This document shows, one piece after another, positions 17,601 to 28,364 of a stretch of DNA of 64,000 bases. Both the position numbers and the translations under genes were made by a program. The DNA is from Numida meleagris (lineage: Eukaryota > Chordata > Aves > Galliformes > Numididae), in contig NC_034409.1 in the NCBI RefSeq assembly GCF_002078875.1, positions 18,792,877 to 18,856,876 on the forward strand, read 5' to 3'. Position 1 is the first letter of the stretch, and each line of letters starts with the position of its first letter. The notes beneath the pieces were generated by a model, which was not told the DNA's origin, ran no database searches, and was given only the letters and a program-made list of their open reading frames with translations.

Positions 17601-20600
17601 GAGCTCTGCACAGAAGGACCCAGGTGTCTTGGTGGACAGCAGGTTGACCATGAGCCTGCATTATGGCCTTGTGGCCAAGAAGGCCAGTGATATCCCGGGG
17701 TGCATTAAAAAGAGTGTGGCCAGCAGGTCAAGATAGGTGATCCATCCCCCTCTGCTCTGCTCTGGTGAGGCCACATCTGGAGTACGGTGTCCTGTTCTGG
17801 GCTCGCTAGTTCAGGAAAGATGGGGAACTACTGGATAGAGTCCAGTGAAGGACCATAGAGATGATGAGGAGCCTGGAGAAGAGAGGACTGAGAGGAGATC
17901 TTATCAATGCATATAAATATCTAAAGGGTAGGTGTCAATGCCTGGGGCCAAGTTCTTTTTGGTGATGCCTGGTGACAGGACAAGGGACAAAGGACACAGG
18001 AAGTTGAACACCAGAAAAAACTTATTTACTGTGAGCATGACAGAGGACTGGAACAAGCTGCCCAGATAGGTTGTGGAGTCATCTTCTTAGGGGATATTCA
18101 AGACCTGTCTGGACGCTTTTCTGTGCAACCCCCTGCAGGGAACCTGCTTTAGCGGAGGGGTTGAACTAGGTGGTCTCCAGAGGTCCCTTTCAACCCCTCC
18201 AGTATTATGAGTTGGGAGTGTAAGTGTAGCAGCTGTTGTGCATGCTTGTAATATAATAGTTAGTGTTTATATTGTTTATTGAGGGCATATTCTAGTGCTA
18301 GAGTAGCACATAACTATAACTTCTTAATATAAAAAAAGTCCTTACGAAATATTCCTTGATTCATGGCAAAAAAGAAGAGGAATTTTAACATGCATCTTAT
18401 AAGAAGTCAGGTTTGCAGTAATTTGAGCAAATGTTAATATCTGCTTGGGGTTCTCTTCTTTCTGAGGTAAATACAGTAGTTGTCTTTAAGGGAAATATGT
18501 AAATGCGACTGTCTAAATTTTATATAAACTTTCCCTAAAAAGAAAAAAAAATTGAAAAAGAATGTAGTGGAAGGAGGTGTCAAGACTATACTGAAGTAAT
18601 TTTGTTGGTCGCTCTTATTCCACTTTTTTTATAAATTAAAAAAAAAGTGTGGAATTGGGTAATACTATTGCAGTTTAGAAGGTTATTTTTTTTAACAGTG
18701 CCTGAGTTTGGAAGACTTCTAGGAATTGGTTCCTGAAATAAAGTAATTGTCATTTCAGAAGAGAAGTCTCTAATCTCGTGTCACGTGCAATAGATTTTGG
18801 TTGACAGCATGGACGTTCAGTTATGTGAATTAACTGTTAAAAATCCTTGTTCTTTTTATTGATAAATGAATGTCTTTCATATGCAGAAAGAAGAAATATC
18901 CAGATTTGTTTAAGTGGTTTTGCATAGAAACATTAGAAGTTTGTTGCCCACCTGGAACTTATGGACCAGATTGCCTTGGTAATTTTTCTTTTGAAGCATA
19001 TAGTCACAGATGTATTCTTTTTCACTTGCTTGTTGTAGTATTTGTAATATGGACTTAAGAAGTATGATATTTGGCTTGAGACAACAGCTTCTGAGTACTG
19101 AGCGTGTTGTTTAGATGGCCTTTCAGAAGGTATGTAGAGAACAGTCCTTGACTGAGTTCAAGAAAGACACATCAGTCAAAACACTACTGGGAATTAAATG
19201 AAAAAATTCACAAATAAGGAGGAGTTAAAAAGGGAGTGGCAGAAGTAGGTGGGACATGATTGGATAAAAGCAAGGTCTGTGATGCAAGAGAAAGAGGGTA
19301 TTTTGGCCACTGACATGTGTATTGTTTATAAATCTGTATAACTTTGCACCTTGTTGGAGGTTAGCTTTGTCCTCTTATTTGGCAGTTGCTAAAAATGTAG
19401 TGCTAATTCCTAATGTTGATCTAGGTGATCTTTAGCAGGTTCTTCCAACTGCAGTACAAGCATTCTTAGATATCTGGAATAAATAAAGACTCCAACTTTA
19501 TCCAGCAGGCTAGGAAAATAGATAACATTCTAAGTCATGAAATTTATAGCTGAACTTCCCTGGGGACTGTTTTGAGTTCCTCTTCGTACTTAAATATCTT
19601 AGTATTTCTTGTTTCATCCATTTTGATTGCTCTCAAGGCAAAAAGATTTGGAAATTGCATACTGTTATAGGTGTATATTTTTACATTGTACTGTGTATGC
19701 AGAGGGAGGCCCTTGGGGAGACTGTGGCTAAGAATAGGAAATTATTTCCTTTTTCATCTGATTTCAAAAATATTTTGATCCTTTTGAGCTTGTCGTGGCG
19801 GATCAGAAAGACCTTGTCATGGAAATGGCCACTGTGATGGTGATGGTACCCGAGGTGGAGATGGCACATGTAGCTGCAACAAGGAATACACAGGAGAATT
19901 TTGCTTGGACTGTTCTAATGGTTACTACAGTAGCTTGAAAAATGATACACATTCAGTTTGTACAGGTAACAAAATCTTTGGCACCTGCAAAGATCTTTGT
20001 CTTCCATCTTCACTTTTTCTGCAAACAAGGTAGAAACAATTTAAACAGATAAGTGTAATAACAAAAAGTAGTTCTGGGAAAATAGTCTTTGATTACTCAG
20101 CTTCAACTGTGAAGCACATGCCAGTCATTTTTATGGAATTCTAAGAATTTCGTAAGTCACCTTCCCCGATTGATTTCGGTTTTCCCCTGCATGCTATTCC
20201 TCCTTCCTCTCTTTCCTTTTTTTTTCCTCTTAAGAGGCAGAATTCATTTCTGTTGAGAGAGAAGAGGGAGGGAAGAGTTAGCTTCATGCTTTTGATTTTT
20301 TTCTCTTAAGGTACTGCACAAAAATCTTGAACTGAATTGACTGCATAGTGAACTATTTTAAAAGCTGGTTTCACCTCATGTCTCAAATACAATTACCTGG
20401 AGTAAACAGGCATGGAAACAGCACATCTGTACTGTAGACTATGTAGATTCCAGTTAAATATGTCTAAATTCAATTATGAAACAGTCCATCAGGCCGTACA
20501 AATAATACATTACCTTTTTTCAGCTGTTTTTATATTTTGAATAAGATTCTGTAGCAACTTAATCCTGATGGTGAAATTTAAGTATTTTTTTAATATTATT

Positions 20601-23600
20601 ATTTTTTTATCTGTCTAGTAATTCTTCCATATAATTTTATATTATGAGATAACATGCAGTCAGTCAGATGGATTTATGGTGTATTTTCTTGTTTTCTGAA
20701 GGCTAGTATCACTTCACACACCGGTTTAATAGACAGTTGCAAATGAAATAATCTGAAGATTCAGTATGAATGAATGCTGGGTTGTACTTCATTTCTCCTT
20801 CCCAAATGTTTCAGAAACTGAACGTACTTTTAGTCAGTAGAATTGCACAACACTCCATTAAGTGGTGCAGGCATCTGTAGTAGCCAGGTTTGGCTTCCTG
20901 TACTTTTGGTAGGACAAAGCTGCACTTCTGTAAATGATATCTCCATAAAGTCAAGTTTTAATCTTGCGAATCCAAGGCTCAGACTACTAAAATGGGAAGG
21001 TTTCTAGTGAATCCTAAATAAGTTTTTCTTTGAGAATGCATGAACATTAACTCGTATTGGAATCTCTCAACATAGCTCACACTGTGGTTCTTTATCATCT
21101 CAGCCTGCCATGCTGCTTGTAAAACTTGTACTGGTTCAAGTAACAAGGACTGCCAAGACTGTAAAGAAGGCTGGATCAAAAATGAAGAAGCAGCTTGCGT
21201 GGGTGAGTAATGCTTACTACACTTAAAGCAGGTTTTGCAGCAACACTGGCTAATAAAATTAGATTGCGTTAAGTTTTATAGTATTTTTATGAGCATGTTT
21301 TATGAAATCGGTTTGGATTTCTACAGCTTGTAGTTTCTCATTTCCAAACTTGTTTCACGTGGGAGGAAAGTGCTATTTCTTCCCCACTGATCACCAGTTT
21401 CTAGCTCAGTATTTGTAGTTTGGGAGATACATATGGAACACTTAAGGAAAAACTGCAGGGCTGCACTAATGTGAGAGTAATGCGTTCCACTCAAATTAAG
21501 TAAAAGTCATGAGTATATGAAATATGTCATAGCTAACTGGTCAAACCGAACTAGCAAAAGACATTTACAATAGTGTCTGGAAGCAGTGCCTTAGAAGTTA
21601 TGCAAATATGGTTTTTTTGCAAAGTGTTAATGTGAATTAAGATTTGAATTACTGCTGCTGCAACACCTGCCTAGACAATGGTAAAACACAGTAAGAGGTT
21701 TTTAAGGTGCTGTGGTGTTGTCTTCTGTACAGCTGTTTTTTTTCCAAATTGCAGCTGATCAAGTACAAGCTAATTAATGAGTTAGTAGGAATGATGCTGG
21801 CAGCAGCTATGACTGAAATAGCCTTTTTTAATCCAAATTTTTTCAGTAATGAATACCACTGTGCCCTTTCCTTGAATTTACAGGACTAGAATATTTTAAC
21901 TTTCTGGGTAAAACTGTTGCTTGGCTGCTTGGCTGGTTCTAACCATAACTTGGCTTTTTTCAGTCTGCTTTTTGTGGAAAGCTATGGGCTTTGTTTGTGT
22001 GAATTTGTTTGTTTGGTTTTTTTTGTAAATACTTGTAAAAGTTCCATGATTTGTTAATACAGGATAGAGTAATCAAAGCGTTCCAGAAGAGTAGTCTGTC
22101 TGTTTGTTTTGCATGCATTTATGCTTTTTATGCAAATAGCTTAACACTGACCTGAAAATGACAAGGATGGCAGGTATCCTGGAAGCTTTATTTAACTCCG
22201 TCTCTTGAATTTCTAATACGTCTGTTGTTGTCATCACAGGACAGCTTCTGCAGATCACAGTTTTTATTTGTTAATATAACCTTATGCTGAATAAAACAGT
22301 AACTAAATTATCATGTTACTTTATTTGCAACTTGCATATCTGAACAGAAACTCATTGTAGTGATTACTCTCAATTCTGTTCAAATTTATAGCTTTAGTGG
22401 GCCAGTTCTTATGTGATCTCTAAGTATAGCATTTGAATATTAATCTGTCTATTTAATCATGACTACTATTTCAGATAACTTATCGCTTTTTATATTTCAG
22501 ATTTAGATGAATGTGCCTCGTCTCCTTGCAAAGATGAGCAGTACTGTTTGAACACAGATGGATCTTTCTCATGCAAAGGTTTCTTTTTAATCTGCTTGTG
22601 TAGTGTACTGTCTAGAATCTTAATGGAATGCTAGAGAATGCATTTAGTACCATGTGGTCTGATTCTGGCTGGGTTTGGGGAGGATCAGGCTTTGGACCTA
22701 TCATATGAGTAAGGTGAGAGGTTTCTGGCTCTTTCTTCTGTAGGTAATCTGACTGACTTTAGGTGTTATTTTAAGACTAAGATAGTTGAATTTTTACGTT
22801 CAGGTATTTTATCTTAAGCATGGGTAAACTGATGTTAAGGAGGGGGTATTTTAAACCTAAAGTATACTAATTTTTATGCTTAAAATATTTTCTTTAGCAT
22901 GTGATGCTAGCTGTGTAGGTTGCACAGGGGAAGGTTCTGACAAGTGTAAGACCTGCGCATCTGGATACATGAAGGAAGATGAAAAGTGTACAGGTTGGTG
23001 GATTTAACAGGTTATGGCTGAACGCCAGTCAGCTCACTGCTAGTCACGCTGAGGAGCTGTTAAAGCACTTTCACTTCAGTCTGATTCAGTTTTCAAACCT
23101 GTCAGAATAATCCCAGTTGTTTGATATTAGCGGTAAAGACTTAACAAAATAATAAATCTTATAAAGCTAATATGCATTATAAAGTTTAAAGGTGCAACTT
23201 TCCAGCAAAAAGATGAAATTCTTTTATAGCTGATTCGGGAAACAAATACACAAGTATTGTCAGTTACATATCACTTCACTAGAAGTATGTGTTTATATTC
23301 ATCTTTTTAACAGAAAAGAAAGTATGCAGTACAGTCTGTCCTTTGGATGCAATAATGTCCAAATTCCAGTGATACTAGTTTGTAGTGAATTGTAACATAT
23401 GAAGAGTGAAATCAGAGTTTCTCAGTGTGGGAGAGAATAGGGTACACAATCTTAAATAGCTTTTGAATGTGACAGTTAAGTATTTACAAGCTCTCTTCCT
23501 TTACATTGCACTGTGGTGGCATGGACAGAAAGTGACAATGGGAAGCCTGCAGTAGGTTAAGATGAATGCTATAGTTTAATTAGTTTCCTGATGTAGGACC

Positions 23601-25209
23601 TGCAGAATATAAAAAAAGCTCCTGTCTGAATAAGTTTGAAACAGTCTGAAATGTGGCAAACTGTAACAGCTTGTTTTAGCAGAAGTCAAATCTGTTGCAG
23701 CAGCATTCTGCTCTTTAGTGTTTTTAATAAGCAGTTAATTGCTATGTTGGAAGTGGCCTGAGATGGAATTTTGTTTAAGCATAACTAAGTTATGTAATAA
23801 AAGAATAGCAATGGACTCTTTCTTTTTTTCCTTTCTTTTCCTCTCTCTATCCTGGCTCTAGATATAGATGAATGTAACCTTTCAGAAAAGGTATGCACAA
23901 AGGAGAATGAAGACTGTGTTAACACTTCAGGTAGTTACAAGTGTGTATGTTCGGAAGGGTTTGAAGATAAGGATGGAACATGTGTTCAAACTGTAAAAAC
24001 AGGCAAGTGACTTTTTAACGACAGATTTTTAAAGATATATATATATATATATACACAACTTGGAGATGTGTTTCTGTCTAAGGGTCTTGCCACTCGAGAA
24101 TTATTCTGTGTAACTTACTGTCTTTCTAAAGCTCTAGTCTATCTCAGGATGTTGCAATTGCCCACGTATTCTGGCATGCATGTTTTCTTGCTCAAAAGTG
24201 AGTGTTTTTTAAATGTCATGTTCCTGTGTTGTATTTTGTGATTAAATCAAGGTTATGTTTGTAAGTCACTAGGTTTCATTACATCTTTCAAGTGAACTAG
24301 CAGATCACTGCTGTCACAAAAAGGAGGTTGTCTTCCTCGTTGCTTTTTTTCTTTATTATTAATTATGACTTGGAGGTTTATCTGATTGTACACAGATCAC
24401 ACAAGAGCCAGAACTGGTAAATCTTGCATTTATGAAGTTGTAAGGATCTGTGCAGTACTATGCAGTATTGCTCGTTAAGGTCACTCAGTTAATTACACTC
24501 AGTACTTAGTGTTATTAGTCCTTTTTTAAAAACAATCAAAAAACCCACAAATGCATGGTAACTGATCTCCTGAGTATTTGCACACACAAAAGCTGCATAA
24601 CTATGATTTTAATGTGGCCTGACGCTTTATGAAAGTAAAGACAAAATGAACAATTTACAATGTGACCTAGCTTTTTCTTATAGTGATGCTGTGAACCACA
24701 TGATAAAACTGCTCTGCTTTTTAAAGGATGTTTTAACATCTGAACTGGGCAGTCTGCAGTATAGAATGTAATTCTGAGTAATTCTTGATTTTTATGTTCA
24801 AACGTCTGAATGTCTTATGAGAGGTCATGTGGAAAGGAGAAAATTCCTTGTGAATAGATGAAAACAAAAGTTTAAAATGGAAATAGCTGTGCTGCTTTTA
24901 TCTTTCACTACCACTATGAAACCAGTATATCTGAATCTTTTGTTTGCATCTGGTACAAATTTCATGAGCTTGGACTGGAAGGCTGGTGCAGATAGCCCTT
25001 CTATATGACTTTGTACCTTGTTTGGTCTTGTAAAATATCTCGATTTGGGGTTTCTCTTCTAAAAAATTTTTCATTTAAAAAACTATGATGTAGTTAATAA
25101 TACATACTTTTTTCATTTTTGCATTCTAACAATGATACTTAATTTCACAGGAGAGGAAATGGAGACTGAAACAACTGAGCCTTCACGTACAGGACATGAG
25201 GACTTATGA
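14522..25209 (+). CDS. CRELD2: CRELD2, cysteine-rich with EGF-like domains protein 2
   Basis: ER-resident, stress-inducible folding factor with isomerase-like features by family knowledge. Ten exons join in frame: 14522-14674, 15179-15261, 16144-16254, 18887-18978, 19789-19965, 21104-21202, 22501-22578, 22898-22993, 23862-24002, 25151-25209. They total 1089 nt, 362 residues plus stop (human about 353). Order: signal peptide about 1-31 with an L-rich core; CSTC (CXXC) at 39-42; WE domain about 52-140 ([17 protein letters not shown], then [10 protein letters not shown]); EGF-like segment in exon 5; two Cys-rich furin-like modules (exons 6, 8), each followed by a calcium-binding EGF module opening DLDEC (239) and DIDEC (297); an acidic tail ending HEDL, a KDEL-type retrieval signal. 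The start at 14522 has a good Kozak context (GCCATGG); an in-frame ATG at 14384 would add 46 residues before the signal peptide and is less likely. The last intron is GC-AG. Confidence 0.97.
15179..15261 (+). CDS. CRELD2: CRELD2 exon 2
   Basis: 83 bp, acceptor TTTGCCAG, donor CAG|GTGAGC, phase 0 in and phase 2 out. It encodes [20 protein letters not shown] and TLSKYES, the most conserved stretch of the WE domain. Confidence 0.97.
16144..16254 (+). CDS. CRELD2: CRELD2 exon 3
   Basis: 111 bp, acceptor CTTCTTGTAG, donor ACT|GTAAGT, phase 2 in and out. It encodes [20 protein letters not shown] and [13 protein letters not shown]. The CDSSNFEC cysteines are family-conserved. Confidence 0.96.
17245..18212 (+). 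mobile_element. CR1 LINE 3' fragment in CRELD2 intron 3
   Basis: Sense orientation. It starts in the ORF2 end (GGTGGATTCAGAATTGGCTG), runs through GACCTAGATGAAGGGATGG and GGTGAGGCCACATCTGGAG and ends at the 3' phrase GGTGGTCTCCAGAGGTCCC with a TATTATGA remnant of the terminal repeat. Frames are broken. Confidence 0.93.
18887..18978 (+). CDS. CRELD2: CRELD2 exon 4
   Basis: 92 bp, acceptor CATATGCAG, donor TTG|GTAATT, phase 2 in and phase 1 out. It encodes [20 protein letters not shown] and [10 protein letters not shown]. The intron before it carries a CR1 copy. Confidence 0.96.
19789..19965 (+). CDS. CRELD2: CRELD2 exon 5 (EGF-like)
   Basis: 177 bp, phase 1 in and out, donor CAG|GTAACA. The acceptor CTTTTGAG is short on pyrimidines next to the AG. 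It encodes [20 protein letters not shown], a GDGTCSC segment and [15 protein letters not shown]. The cysteine spacing is EGF-like, and NDT is a potential N-glycosylation sequon. Confidence 0.95.
21104..21202 (+). CDS. CRELD2: CRELD2 exon 6 (Cys-rich module 1)
   Basis: 99 bp, phase 1 in and out, acceptor TTATCATCTCAG, donor TGG|GTGAGT. It encodes [20 protein letters not shown] and KEGW. The pattern parallels exon 8, consistent with an internal duplication. Confidence 0.96.
22501..22578 (+). CDS. CRELD2: CRELD2 exon 7 (calcium-binding EGF 1)
   Basis: 78 bp, phase 1 in and out, acceptor TTATATTTCAG, donor AAG|GTTTCT. It opens DLDEC, the calcium-binding EGF signature, and continues with [16 protein letters not shown], including the N-x-x-G-S-F-x-C pattern. 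Confidence 0.96.
22898..22993 (+). CDS. CRELD2: CRELD2 exon 8 (Cys-rich module 2)
   Basis: 96 bp, phase 1 in and out, acceptor TTTTCTTTAG, donor CAG|GTTGGT. It encodes [20 protein letters not shown] and ASGYMKED, with the same cysteine order as exon 6. Confidence 0.96.
23862..24002 (+). CDS. CRELD2: CRELD2 exon 9 (calcium-binding EGF 2)
   Basis: 141 bp, phase 1 in and out, acceptor CCTGGCTCTAG. It opens DIDEC and ends at CVQTVKT. The donor reads ACAG|GCAAGT, a GC donor: there is no GT at the boundary, and joining at this G keeps the frame into the HEDL exon. Confidence 0.95.
24035..24053. repeat. (AT)n microsatellite
   Basis: Nine and a half uninterrupted AT units, about 30 bp inside the GC-AG intron of CRELD2. 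Confidence 0.9.
25151..25209 (+). CDS. CRELD2: CRELD2 exon 10, acidic tail and HEDL
   Basis: 59 bp to the stop TGA at 25207-25209, acceptor AATTTCACAG, entered in phase 1. It encodes the acidic Thr/Glu-rich tail ending GHEDL. HEDL is a KDEL-type ER retrieval signal; I recall the mammalian form as REDL. Confidence 0.96.
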
Positions 25210-25725
25210 TCTGCATTCAGAACCAAAAGACATTCCTATTCTCAAGTTCTAAATTATTGGACTAAGCCTGTGCTAGCTGACATACTGTGGGAATGGTATT
25301 AAACATGCAGGCTACCATTAAGATTTTTTTTAAATGGTGGTAAACTGCTCTTTAAGCTGCATTTCTTTATTCTTAAATGCCACTTTTTATATAGTTCTTT
25401 AAGAACAGCAGTCTAGATGGGTAAGTATAAAATTTGAATTAACATAAATTGTACCCAACAATAGTAAACAAATTGAAGAAGATTCCTCATTGTAGTGCCT
25501 CCTGGTAATTATCATCTTCTTTTGGAAGGACTTAGTTGCACTTCATAATTCAAGAAAAAATCTAAACTGAATCTTGTTTTTTGACATGAGAAATATTTCT
25601 GTAACTGAAAGACAGCATTTAGAAATTGTGAAAGGGGGAATCTCTTTGAGGGCGGGAAAAACACTGTTCCCTTAAACAAAATAGAATGCCTACTACTGCA
25701 TTCAATAAAAGTTTATTTTGTTGGA
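25210..25725 (+). other. CRELD2: CRELD2 3' untranslated region
   Basis: From the stop codon to the expected cleavage site just after the AATAAA at 25704. AT-rich with TTTTTTTAAATGG and TTTTTATATAG runs. The cleavage position is inferred. Confidence 0.7.
25704..25709 (+). terminator. CRELD2: CRELD2 polyadenylation signal AATAAA
   Basis: AATAAA about 495 bp after the stop, followed by the GT-rich stretch GTTTATTTTGTTGG, a typical downstream element. Confidence 0.8.
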
Positions 25726-26464
25726 ACGTGCCTTAAATTTTTTAAAATGTTAATATATTGCTGTGTGGTCATGTCTGCTTTCCATTTGAACAGTGTAAGG
25801 GGTTAAAAAAAATATAGAACCTAATAAGCACTGTATTTCAGTTCAGCACTGGACATCTTTTTAATGTGGAATGTAGATTGCTGGGGGGAAAATATAACTC
25901 TTTAGAGGAAAGTAATGTCAAACAGCTTTCCAAAGGCAGGCAGACGTATCTTTCTTCCAGATACTTGCATTAAGTGTGTAAAATTATACAGGGATGAGAA
26001 GTAAGCTTGGCTAATACTTGCACTCAGTATCTCAGAGCTGTTATATGAGTGGTCTCTGAAAGTGATGAAATCTTAATTTCCGCTACCATCTAATGCTGCA
26101 GATAATAGTTTCCTGTCTTTTTCAGAGCAAGCATATTAAAATTAATTTATCTTGTTATCTCTTTTGCCATTTTGAAAATAAAGCTAATAAGTATAGCATA
26201 AAATCCATTCCCACGTTGTCCGTAGGCTTAGAGGCAAGTATTGGAACTAAATTACACTGTTCTGCAGGACCATCAAAGCTGTAAATAAGGCAAGGACCAG
26301 CTTGATGCAGCATTTAAGTTTAGATGGAAGTGAGTAAAGTCTGGAGGTGGTAGATACTGGGAGCATGAAGAGGTCGTATAGAATACAGGTAAAAAGAACA
26401 TAGTATAGGCTCGACAAAGAAGAAGTTATAGTCTGGAAACCATCAACAGTACCCTCAGGTAAGT
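25726..26464. other. Intergenic sequence, nothing recognised
   Basis: AT-rich stretch between the CRELD2 3' end and the next CR1 fragment. No splice-bounded coding frame stands out. Confidence 0.5.
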
Positions 26465-26705
26465 GGAAGTACAAAGGTCCTGCCATACAGTGAGACCTGA
26501 GCAGGCTGGAGATTTGGGCGGGGAGGAACCAGATGAGGTTTAACAAGAGCAAATGAAGAGTCTCACACCTGAGGAGGAATAACTGCATGCATCAGTACAG
26601 GTTAGGGGATGATCTGCTGGAGAGGAGCTTTGTGGAGAAGGAGCCAGTGTTCCAGTGGACAGCAGGTTGGCCGTGAGCCAGCAGTGTGCTTTTGTGGCCA
26701 TGTTA
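26465..26705 (+). mobile_element. CR1 LINE fragment
   Basis: Parallels the CR1 at 17245-18212: CTGCCATACAGTGAGACCTG, GGAGGAACCAGATGAGGTTT, CACACCTGAGGAGGAATAAC and GTGGACAGCAGGTTGGCCGT occur in the same order. It lacks the 3' terminus. Confidence 0.85.
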
Positions 26706-27356
26706 CTGAACTGTGTATTCGACAGACATTTTGCGATAAGTATGCTGCTGCCTCATACCATTCTCACTGCTGAGTTTCTGAAGGCAGTCCTTGTTTTGTT
26801 CTGTGTCCTTGCTTTACTACTTCAGACCATAAGTACACTTCATTTTAAAAGTCAGAACTAAAAATTGTTTTGACTAAATTTATTGGGGTTTTTTGGCCCT
26901 CTGATGTGAGTATAATGGGAAGTGGGCTTTTAATTTTTTTTTTATTTTTTTTTTCACCATAATCCTCAGAATGAGCACTGAAGATGGGAGGGAGGACAGG
27001 ATTTAGACTGACTGTTTGTTTAGCAGGAAGTGGCAATGAAGGTCAAGTTGTTTGTGTTAACCAAGCTAGTCCTACCAGGTAGCCAAACTAGCTTCCTGCT
27101 GTGTATTTTTAGCAAAAAGCTGTTAAAATGTAACAGGAACAGCTCCCTTTGTTCCTTACATTGCAAGGAGATAAGGTTAGGTAGTATGAAGCTTTAGTCT
27201 TATGGTTGCCTGGAATTTAAGGTCTCATGCCAAACTACATGAGCATGTTGATAAATACTCCAAAAGTGGTCTTGAGATCCAGCAAACAAGATGTGCCTTA
27301 GTGAAGTTCTGTCATAAATACTGCAGGCTAAAATTGTTGGTGAACCCCCAGTTTGA

Positions 27357-27860
27357 AGAATCACAGAATGTCTTGTGTTGGACAAGACCTAAAAAATCCA
27401 TCTTGTTTCAACCCCCCTGCCTTGGACGGAGTTGCCACCCACCTGCTCAGGCTGCCCAAGGCCCCATCCAACCTGGCCTTGAATGCCTCCAGGGATGAGG
27501 CATACAGTTTCCCTGTGCAACTTGTTCCAGTGCCTCATTTCCCATAAACATCAAATCCAAATCTCCCCTCTTAGTTTAAAACTGTTTCCCCTTGTCCTGT
27601 TGCAATCAGACTGTGTAAAAAGATTGTCTCCCTCCTGATTATAAGCTTTTTTTAAGTACTAGAAGGCTGCAATGAGGTCTCATCAGAACTTAAGCTTCCA
27701 GATTCCTGCTTATTATCTTATAAACATCATGCTATGGTATGAAACTAAAAACTCTATCCCTTTTGCTAGTTTGTCTTGCTACTTCTCTGGGGTTTCTTGA
27801 CCTAAAACTAAGCACTTTTTGCAGTGGGAAGTACAGTACTCAGTAGTATCCAAACGCTAC
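27357..27860 (-). mobile_element. CR1 LINE 3' fragment
   Basis: Starts with AGAATCACAGAATGTCTTG and GGACAAGACC, the antisense CR1 3' end, and continues CTCAGGCTGCCCAAGGCC and CCTTGAATGCCTCCAGGGAT. The right part is strongly decayed, so the end is approximate. Confidence 0.88.
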
Positions 27861-28364
27861 ACGAAAAGATTCTCTGTTAGGTTATAATTGAACCCTACAG
27901 AAGATTCAGCTTGAACTCGGAGGCACTTTCCAGGAGCAAGAAAACCTAACAACCTATTGTATTTCTTCTATTTCAATTAAAGCTCTAAACAGAGGGTTGG
28001 GGAAGTCCTCCACGCAGCAAGTAAACCACAGTGCTTATGCAGTGTCTAAACTTAGACATCTAAGCATGTGCTGAAATGTTTTCATCTGAGCATTTGGGAA
28101 TAATCTCACTATTGATTTTTTTTTTCTCTGACGTGAATTCCCAGCGTGTATATCATTGCCACTGAGTTCTCTGCAAAGTATAATGCCATCCATTCATAAA
28201 TACAATAAAAGTCTGTTTTGGTGAATAAAGTGCCAGTTTTGGTAATTCATTCATGAAGGCAGAGATCACATGAAAGGATTCAAATCACTATCTTATTTCT
28301 CAGTAGAGATGCCAAAGCCCATAGGTTATAGACAAGGTCAAGATGCAGGTCGCAGTAAAATAAG

